A stretch of 64,000 nucleotides of DNA from Agapetus fuscipes (taxonomy: Eukaryota; Arthropoda; Insecta; Trichoptera; Glossosomatidae). Positions 56,414 to 64,000 of this stretch are shown here, in pieces. Location: the NCBI GenBank assembly GCA_951799405.1, contig OX637353.1, forward strand, positions 2,790,001-2,854,000, written 5' to 3'. A program made the translations under genes and the position numbers. Under the pieces are notes generated by a model, which ran no database searches, had not been told where the DNA came from, and saw nothing but the letters and a program-made list of their open reading frames with translations. Each line of letters starts with the position of its first letter. Position 1 is the first letter of the stretch.

Positions 56414-56512
56414 TAACGCAACGCAACTAAGCTACACATGTATTGTAATTTCTTGCCGCGTTATCCCCGAAGGGGTCGGGTCGCATGTGGCGAGTTAAAC
56501 TTATTTATTAAC
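56414..56512. repeat. Repeat R, second copy
   Basis: CAACTAAGCTACACATG, GCCGCGTTATCCCCGAAGG with a CCCCGAAGGGG hairpin, and GCATGTGGCGAGTT. Starts with a short ACGCA repeat, suggesting that this is the 3' end of a minus-strand element. Confidence 0.6.
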
Positions 56513-57924
56513 AGTCGATCTATCAAAGTAGCAAACTGTAAAGTGATAAATAATAAATACCACTTTTCAGTTAAAGACTAAACTTCACAACTTCATAAAA
56601 ATCAAGGAATTCTTTCAATTCGCATAAATTATAAAGATATCGCGCAGATTACTCTTTTGGCATGATCTGACTCCATGCAGTGCACGTACCTGGATATTGG
56701 CACGAATGTGTAACCAAACTAACTGGTGCCAAAAATAACTTGTTCTGTTCTATTTCCGACGCCGAATTTTACAACTTAGTCATCCCTGTTTAGGTTTTGT
56801 GGCTTCAAAAGCAATTCTCCAGCTGACTGTGAAATTTCTCGAGTGAGTGGCGCTCTACTAGGGACGGCAGCTAAGTATATACACCAACTGATCCTTCAGT
56901 GTAAGGTAAAATAAGCTGGAGTAACATAGCCTAAGCTTTACGTAGGAATTCTTATCTAACTTGGAATATGTTTTACTCAGTAAGCAAATCAACGGGAATG
57001 GGAGGGAAAGCTGGGAAAGCGTGTCTAAAAATTTCATTCGAATTTTGGAGAAGCTATAAACTTAAAAGTTGTAGAAGCGTCACAAAATTCTTGCTTCTTA
57101 TTTTAATTAGTTATTTTCATACAGTATTCTTCCTTTTTTTCTTCGTACGAGTAAAAAGTTTTTTCAACGTAGGCACTGTACTTAAAATTTGAAGTTCTAA
57201 GAACTATTACTACTTGAGGTAGCGTTACTATTTTATAAGTTTGTGCTTTTTCTCTCCCAATAAAATTTAAAGTAAAACTCGAATGAATAACCGAGGGTGT
57301 AGTGTACCTACGATCATCGATGTATTAATATGATTATTAACTCCATGCCTACGGCTAGGGCTGACTCGATTTTTTGTTAGCAAGTATGTAATTTTACGTT
57401 TTTTTGCATGTAAACTAGTTTAGTAGGAGATTTCTTTACCTCAGGGGAATTCCCAAACAAGAGAGCTTGTTGGCGGGAATTCTCTTAGGTAGTAAAAATT
57501 CTGATTCCTTCACCAAACGACATGAGCTCACCAAGATAGTGTGTGTTACAGGAAAATGAAAGTTATTGTAAATGTTTTTTTCGAAAATACAGCATCCTAT
57601 AAAAACGTAGCGGTATTCCCAAAATATCAACAAAATACTATAATTACACAATTTTCTGGGTAATTATTTGTTTTTACTTTTAAATACTGGTTTTTTATTT
57701 TGTTAATAACTTGTGTTTATGGCATGTTTATAATAACATTACTTTATACATTCGGTATTATAAAACAACAATATAAAATAATCATTTATTGAAAAATATC
57801 ATTACAAGGTAAAGACTGAAATGAAAATAATGCTACCAAGCATAAACTTATTTGAAAACACAAACATTTTTAAATAAGTTTCAAAAATATTTTATTAATT
57901 CATAATTATCATTTCAATGCTAAT

Positions 57925-58150
57925 TTATCCACAGCTGGGCTTAAACTTCACCCTGATCCCTCCAAAATGTACAGTTTTGTGCCATTTGCCAGCAGCTTCC
58001 TGCAGCCTTGGCCAGGTCATCTGGTGTAGGGTCACCTCACCTACGTTTTCTGGTGCGTGAACACCACTCTAGAATCTTCCTTCTCCATAAGCCATCGATT
58101 GTTTGAGCTATGTGTCCATGCACCGCCATTTCAAGATTTTAATTCTTTGA
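57925..58150 (-). pseudogene. Decayed LINE C-terminus
   Basis: Minus strand in several frames reads VVQRIKILKWRCMDT, then IDGLWRRKILEW, then AKAAGSCWQMAQ and FWRDQGEV*AQLW. This is the order of a common insect LINE C-terminus (KLKW..GH / WR.KVLEWRP / GRPP.RW / W...AQDR..W..LGEAYVQQW). At least two frame breaks and one stop. Confidence 0.55.
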
Positions 58151-60651
58151 ACAACGTTGGTTCTAGTGTAAATGATGTCTGTAACGTGTAATCTGTTATT
58201 TTAACTTCGTTGTCGATTGCTCCATACGGATACCGGGTTTTCTCTGAGGTTTCGATCCTGCTAAATAAAATATATTGTTTAACTTGAAACCCTGAAAGTT
58301 TTTCTTTTCACATAAATAACTTCATTTCAGGTGTTTTTTAGGCCCAGCAAAAGTAAAGTCCGAAAAAAGTTTCTGAACTTTACTTTGACTTAAAAAAGGA
58401 AATGTGAATAAAATCGAAGTTCCTTTGTTTCTTGTTTTGACCACCTTCCTCTCCCAGTCCCAAGTCACTTTTTTGGGTTTTTCTACTGCTCTTCGTCCAT
58501 CAAAGTTTATAATTACATCTTTATTCTCCACGCTCTGATAGTCAATTCAATGTTTGTGTCTCTGCCGATCCAGATGAATTTCATTGACTGGGTCACATCA
58601 GCATATTTACTCAACTTCACGTATATTTAAAAATATACATCAAGTATTTTTAAACAAATACAAACAAGGTCAACATAAAAATCCGAGTTAGTCAGTAAAA
58701 AAAGTTGAGTCGATATTGTACAAAAAAAACTTAAAACTGGATGTATAAACTTAAACATTTGTACGTGCACTGCTTAGAGTCATTTTTTTATGCATTTTTC
58801 TCCTGATCGGAAATCTCCTGCTTCTTTTCTTATTTTCAGTCGAATGTCAGTGTCCACAGGTATATAAAAATCTTACAATATAATGGGAACGTTTTAGACA
58901 CGGATGTTCTAAGTAAATAAATAAACTACTCAGCTGGCAAACGTCACACGTCTGTGAATCTAATAAGAGTCCTTAATAGCAACTAATAACAAATTATAAA
59001 TTAGCGACCCGGCCGTATGAAATCACAACTTTCTTGAAGTTTTTGAATGTGCAGACCTTCCTTCATGTCCAGTCTAATTTTAAGTCGGTGAGTTACAGCC
59101 ACACAGATGAGGGTTGTATTTTTCTTTTAGCCGTGATTTCAAAAGAACATTCACTACGCGCCCTTATCGTTTGAGAACGAGCCCTTTTTTCAGGGGTTGT
59201 GATTCCAACCACGCACGGACCATTTGTTTTGCCTCTCCCTCCTTCATTTTACCACCCCTGGCTGAAATCAGTAGCGCACCTAGCAGGCGCGTGCACTGCG
59301 TGGAGAAAAACATTCCAGAGTAATTAATTTGGCTGAACTCAATTTCAGCGGTGTTGCTTACGAATGGATTATGTAAGAAGGCAGCGTAAAGATCTATTAG
59401 TAGATAACATTATTTGATTTTTACAAAATTGTAAATAGATTTATAGCTTTTTGACGTCACAAGGAATTAAAGTATTTAATTTATAATTAAAAAAATAGCA
59501 TTTTAAAACAAAGTAAATTATTAAAATTTACACATCCGGTGAAATGGTCTCGGGAAATAATGTATGTATTCATTTATTGCATAATATCCCCTGATTACAG
59601 CCTCTTTTTATATTTGGCCCAACAATACAGCTTCTGAATATTTTTTTAACCTTATTGTACACGCACATACATTGGTGCTCAAAGGAGTTCCTTATTCTTT
59701 CCAACCTAGTTGAGTGCATAAAGAGTTCATTTTTATTACTTGTGTTAAATTTATTCCTTTTGTTTATATGAATACAACTTTGTGGCTAATATGGCTAAAT
59801 ATACGTTATTGTTGAAAAAAATGTGACCAAAAAGGAAAGAGCGCAGAGGATGGCTGCGTTGTCGGAGCACTAGCAGCTGTCATGTCAACTGACAGGTCAG
59901 TTCGTGCACACATTGTGACTGCTTGTACGAGTGATGGTTCCCTTAGTGAAAAACAGTACCTTGGAGAAGACGCTGCCAAGGTACGATGTGCTTGCTACTG
60001 TCCTGCATCCCTGCTGCCAACATTTAATCACAAAACATAAAAACTATGAAATAAGATTACAATAATGTAGTCAACACACTTTCTAAGGACCAGTATTCTC
60101 ACATTTGAAGCTAAAGTAGTTTATATAGCATATTTTACACTCGAGATATGCTTAAGTAACGCCAAAACAGTATTTTTATTCGCATTTTACCCATAGATAA
60201 AATCTTAGGTAAAAATTTTACCTATCTTAACACTGTAACTGTAACTGTAACTCTGTCACCATTCCGCTAGGGGTGGCCAGAGCCTCTGCAGAGTTGCCTC
60301 CATTTTTTTACACCTATCGTAGCAATCTTTAGTAAACACCGAAAATACTCGAAGAAAATTTCATTGATACCATTGTAACAAAACTTGTGAAAAGAAACCT
60401 CTAATGCTGCATTCAGTCACATAAATAATAAAATAAACAGTCACAAACTCAAGATTTTTTTATCTATGATAGTTTTCTACAACTGTCAAATGTCATATTG
60501 ACGTTCCGCCTACAATACATCAAAAATGATGGCACACTGTGATAATGTAATATGATGATCGGCTCGCAAGAAGCCCAGAATAATATATTTTTTTTGACTG
60601 TATTAACTAAATTAGTTGAAGATATAATTTATAATTAATTGTACGCAGTCA
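58151..60651. other. Intergenic, nothing recognised
   Basis: Includes moderately GC-rich patches near 59150-59300 and 59840-60010 with short open frames but no domain. No repeat from elsewhere in the window. Confidence 0.35.
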
Positions 60652-61128
60652 AAAAGTGAACGCCTGCATAAATCACAGATGCGGTTTCTCTCATAACCTT
60701 TTCCAAGGCTAGGTTGAAGAGCAATGGAGAAAGAGCGTCACCTACTTCAGGCCTGAACTGATCTCAAAGGGTTCCGAGACCTGCCCCTGCAGCAGTATTT
60801 GAGCTCTTGAATCTTCTATGGATATCTGAACCAGTTTGATAAGTTTTCCAGGAATTCCATAGTCTCGTAAAACGCTCCATAGCCCCAAACGATGCACTGA
60901 GTCATAAACAGTCTTGACTCTTGAAGTCGACAAAAAATTAATGAGTATCTTGAGCATATTCCCATTTCTTCTCTAATATTTGCCTGAAAAAAAAGATCTG
61001 GTCGGTTGTGCTCCGATTCATTCTGAACCCTGCTTGATACTCTTGAAGAGCACTTTCAGCATATGGCATAATTTTTCTTACCAGAATATTAGACAATATT
61101 TTGTATGCCGCTGGGAGAAGTGCCAATT
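60652..61128 (-). pseudogene. LINE reverse transcriptase fragment, broken
   Basis: Minus strand first encodes AAYKILSNILVRKIMPYAES and YQAGFRMNRSTTDQIFFFRQ, the fingers region. After a frameshift it continues VYDSVHR.GLW and GIPGKLIKLV (palm, motif A area), then SGLK, a TAG where Gln is expected, and VGDALSPLLFNLALEKV (motif B). The YADD motif lies outside or is lost. Two disabling changes. Confidence 0.8.
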
Positions 61129-61685
61129 GTTGTAACTACTTTAAATCCATATTACGCATGTTTTTTTTCTACTACAATTTCACCCTTGTTTTTGGCACTG
61201 AAGAGGTCGACCTTTCTTATGAAAACAATAAAAACGAGATAAAAGTTACGACTCTGGGCGTATCATGAAGCTGGATGGAAGTATTATTATATTTAATCCT
61301 TCTGACATGCGCACATAATTCTCCTTGACTTAATCCTCACGATATTCTAAATCCGTCGTAAAATAAACCTTACAAATGCGGGAACCTACACGTACATACA
61401 TTGCAAGGAACACCGCACGTCCCAGCAATAGTCTACAATGAAATCAAATAGCTTTTTAGTCCACGCTAACAACTTTAAATCAAGTTGGACGAGCAGGGAT
61501 AGATTAAGATATAAAGATCATACACAAGCACATGTACAAGCAGACTCACGTAATCAAATCAAAATATCTGATCTGAAAATGAATAAAATACGAGTATGTT
61601 TAACTGTTGCCGCTTTTCCCTAAAACAAGCTTGGCATAAGCAATAGCAAAAAATACTACAGCATTAACGATCAACCACATGGACC
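61129..61685. other. Intergenic, nothing recognised
   Basis: No supportable repeat or frame. The last bases lead into a small tandem palindrome. Confidence 0.35.
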
Positions 61686-61727
61686 TATCGTAAACACGAT
61701 AACGACTATCGTACACACGATAACGAC
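61686..61727. repeat. Tandem pair of 21-bp palindromic units
   Basis: TATCGTAAACACGATAACGAC and TATCGTACACACGATAACGAC are tandem and differ at one base. Each contains TATCGT...ACGATA, a perfect 6-bp stem. The start of a third unit may follow. Confidence 0.75.
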
Positions 61728-61756
61728 TATCCGCAAATAAATTATCCATCTCAACT

Positions 61757-61910
61757 AAGTCGATAGCTCCATCGGTAGATCGTGTGTATTATAAGCGGAA
61801 GTCTTGGTTTGAGATTTTGGCATGTCATTGGAATACCGGTTTGGTGTTTTCCAAACCAGGTCCTAGCACTGACAAGGCTTGCTCGGTCTTTACAAAAAAA
61901 TTAAAATCAT
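61757..61910 (+). repeat. tRNA-like SINE, degenerate
   Basis: GTCGATAGCTCCATCGGTAG looks like the A-box half of a tRNA-derived head, and GGTTTGAGATTTTGG a degraded B-box. ACAAGGCTTGCTCGGTC resembles the SINE-B body AAGGCTTACTCAGCC. Possibly a distant SINE-B relative. Confidence 0.35.
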
Positions 61911-62014
61911 AAATAGGGAGACACCATTTACAATTTATATTTTTAAGGGTATGCCTGTTAGCACAGTGAAAGTTCATTGTATTTTTTACAAATTCAAAGT
62001 TTTAATTAACTTTT

Positions 62015-62075
62015 ATTGATTTATTTTTGTTCAAACGTTTTCGCCTAACAAGGCATCTTTGGGAGCACAATTGTA
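62015..62075 (-). other. Hammerhead-like motif, partner of 1200-1320
   Basis: Minus strand AAAGAT, GCCT-tgtt-AGGC hairpin, GAAAACGTTTGAAC (62062-62031). The GAAA box and self-complementary AAACGTTT are kept; the CUGANGA box is degraded (CCAAAGA). Confidence 0.45.
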
Positions 62076-62559
62076 TAAATATTTATGAAAATATTTCACG
62101 GGAAGAGATAGGAAAAATATATTCTGCAAACCAGGGATGATGTTTGAAAAGAACAAAGACAAAGACCAAGCTAAAATTATTTTTAGCTTTAGTATACAAA
62201 GCAAAGTGGAGTGTCCTCGGAAAGAATTTGTTTGACAAGTCTGTATTTTTCATGCATGATTATCCGCGTGAGGTTTTTTGATCTTCCGCGTAATGCCTTC
62301 CACTCAATTTCATTTCCCACATCCATCTTACCCTGATCTCGCCTCCAATTTGTCCGTTCCTGCCTCTCTACGCAGCCTCTCACCAAACTCTCATATCCCT
62401 ACACTCTCTTTCTCTGCCGTTTCAAGTTTCTCATATCTTGCCATGCCTCCTGTTTCCTATGGTATAGAATCACACACACTTACCGCAACGAGCCTAAAAT
62501 CAAGGCATTTGAGCCGTATAGAATAAAAAAAGCAATCGAGGATTTTTTTTAAATGATAC
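62076..62559. other. Intergenic, nothing recognised
   Basis: Short open frames only; no supportable feature. Confidence 0.35.
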
Positions 62560-62822
62560 AGTTCGTTGGCTTAAAGGTTGGTATGAGTCTGAACACCCAT
62601 ACTGTAACCAATGGTTCACTTTGCCAATTTCACGCCTGTTTCAGGGAAAGTAGGCAAGGTTTGCAGAGCTTATATTCATTTGAGATTGTGCTTTATGTTG
62701 CAAGTCCATATGCGGCATGTGTAAGCGTAAACTTAAACGTGTATGCCTATAAGAATGCATGTAATATGAATTTTAAACACTCGTATAATATATATTTGCA
62801 CTTAAATTATATATTATAGATA
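62560..62822 (+). repeat. LINE-X 3' UTR, diverged copy
   Basis: GGCTTAAAGGTTGGTATGAG at the start, GGTTCACTTTGCCAATTTC and CATATGCGGCATGTGTAAGC inside, and TTATATATTATAGATAG at the end. The 5' edge is again close to the CTTGACT position. Confidence 0.75.
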
Positions 62823-62829
62823 GATTTAA

Positions 62830-64000
62830 GTAAATGGTGAGACAAATGAACTAGCTCCACCCCTCTATAAACTGTACAAATTGTCCCTTGGATGCGGTAC
62901 CGTGCCTTCTAACTGGAAGGTTGCAACCGTTCATCCCATCCCCAAGAAGGGAATTCGCTCTGACCCTGCCAATTATCGTCCAATCGCAATCACTTCCTTA
63001 CTTTCAAAAGTCATGGAAAGGATCATAAACGATAAGCTTATGGAATATCTGGAAACCCATAAACTGCTTAGCGACCACCAATACGGTTTTCGCCGTAACC
63101 GCTCCAGTGGTGACCTTCTCACTTATGTCACACACGTCTGGGGTCGACGCCTCGATCTTATGGGCGAAACACAAGCTGTTGCTCTTGATATTTCCAAAGC
63201 TTTTGATAGAGTTTGGCACTCCAGCCTCCTTAACAAATTGTCATCATTTGGACTTCCCCTTCTCCTCATAGAATGGATTTCCAGCTTTCTAAAAGACAGA
63301 TCTATCCAAACAGTCATCGATGGTAGTAAATCAGCCCTGCTACCAATCAATTCCGGTGTCCCCCAAGGATCCGTCTTGTCTCCGACACTTTTTCTTATGC
63401 ACATCAATGATTTACTATCCTGTGCTCCTATCCACTGCTATGCCGATGACAGTACAATACATGACGGTTTCTCTTTTACAAAGCCCCCAAATAGTTCAGC
63501 GATATCTATTGCTCGTGAATCATTAGCTTCAAAGATCAATACAGATCTCAGGGCTGTCAGCCGTTGGGGCACTGACAACCTTGTAGAGTTCAACGTCAAA
63601 AAGACTCAAGCATGTCTGATATCCTTAAAGAGGATTCCAAACAACTATCTCCCAACTTTAGACAATGTCTCCCTCTCTAACCATGAACACTTAAATCTTC
63701 TTGGTGTTTCTCTGTCATCAGAGTTAAAATACCATGATGCTATTGAGTCTCGCACAACTTCCGCTTTCCGGCGACTCGGCATATTATACAGAGCCCGTAG
63801 GTTTTTTACTTCAGCCCAGTTATTGACTCTGTATAAATCCCAAATCCGCCCCATTATCGAGTATGGCAGCCATCTCTGGTGTGGTATGTCCAAGAAGTTG
63901 AGTGACCAACTTGATTCTGTGCAAAGGAGGGCAGTGAGGTTGATCAATGATCCTTCTCTGACATCCAATCTGCAGCCGCTCCAGCACAGAAGAAAAGTTG
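62830..64000 (+). CDS. LINE-Y reverse transcriptase, partial, runs off the window
   Basis: Open from the codon after TAA at 62827-62829 to the window edge, about 390 codons with no stop. Order: SNWKVATVHPIPKKG, ANYRPIAITSLLSKVMER, QYGFRRNRSS, motif A LDISKAFDRVWH (Asp codon 63187-63189), motif B GVPQGSVLSP, motif C YADD (63439-63450), then WGTDNLVEFNVKKTQ and LGVSLSS. The C-terminal part has YKSQIRPIIEYGSHLW and QRRAVRLINDPSL. It is a jockey/CR1-group type of non-LTR retrotransposon, clade not fixed. The 5' part (endonuclease) is absent: the copy starts right after a LINE-X tail, so it is 5'-truncated. The 3' end lies outside the window. Confidence 0.88.

Larger units (their letters stand above)
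53661..57924. other. Intergenic; one possible exon and one copy of repeat R
   Basis: Over 4 kb of AT-rich DNA. Two exceptions are listed separately: a lysine-rich open frame at 54803-54988 (minus) and repeat R at 56414-56512. The remaining frames have no domain. Confidence 0.35.

Noticed and set aside
58322..58531. 69-codon minus-strand frame starting MENKDVIINFDGRRA
   Set aside because: Looks coding-like (VEKPKKVTWDWERKVV), but matches no family I can name and has no splice or repeat support.
59105..59323. GC-richer patch with a 69-codon frame
   Set aside because: No domain, no splice signals in register and no repeat copy in the window.

Overview
The window is AT-rich animal DNA, almost certainly from an insect. 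It carries one large exon of a dopamine receptor of the insect Dop1R2 (DAMB) type, and nearly everything else is intergenic or intronic DNA filled with transposable elements and their debris. Short motifs built on GTAGGTAC and TACGAGTA recur and make me lean towards Lepidoptera, but nothing here proves the order. There is no bacterial gene organisation, no rRNA gene and no functional tRNA gene that I can support.

Layout. 1-3.9 kb: a TAA-flanked MITE, a TA-flanked MITE and two short pieces with hammerhead-ribozyme-like motifs. 3.97-5.49 kb: the Dop1R2 exon, which has a splice acceptor, all seven membrane segments and a splice donor; the exon for the cytoplasmic tail is not recognisable downstream. 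5.5-20.3 kb: scattered SINEs, LINE 3' ends and a palindromic hammerhead-like element. 20.3-21.0 kb: a 5'-truncated CR1/L2-like LINE. 21.15-28.38 kb: a complete, minus-strand Ty3/gypsy retrotransposon with identical 473-bp LTRs and open gag and pol frames. 28.4-43 kb: SINEs, several copies of one LINE family (called LINE-X here), a fold-back element inside one of them, and a hAT relic with a perfect 8-bp target duplication. 43.1-45.9 kb: a Helitron-like element with an internal tandem duplication and nested insertions. 48.0-49.7 kb: a CAT-rich array. 50-64 kb: more LINE-X copies and decayed pieces of other LINEs; the window ends inside an open reverse-transcriptase frame (LINE-Y).

Two things stand out. 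First, the gypsy pol frame does not stop after integrase. It continues for about 220 residues that look like a macro domain (closest by eye to the TARG1/OARD1 type, with its catalytic Lys and Asp apparently replaced) followed by a CCCH zinc finger, and the stop codon touches the LTR. The gag begins with a SAP motif and a repeated coiled coil. A retrotransposon carrying an ADP-ribose-type module and an RNA-type zinc finger is the best candidate for an undescribed system here. Second, two tRNA-derived SINE families (SINE-A, SINE-B) occur with alternative 3' ends, and in each family one of the tails matches the 3' end of a LINE present in the same window. This is a compact view of SINEs borrowing and swapping LINE tails.

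Names used below: LINE-X is the abundant LINE with the YGSEAWTV...GRGRPRK C-terminus and a conserved 3' UTR; SINE-A starts with GACCGGTCCGTAGTCC; SINE-B starts with CCGGTCTATAGCTTAG.
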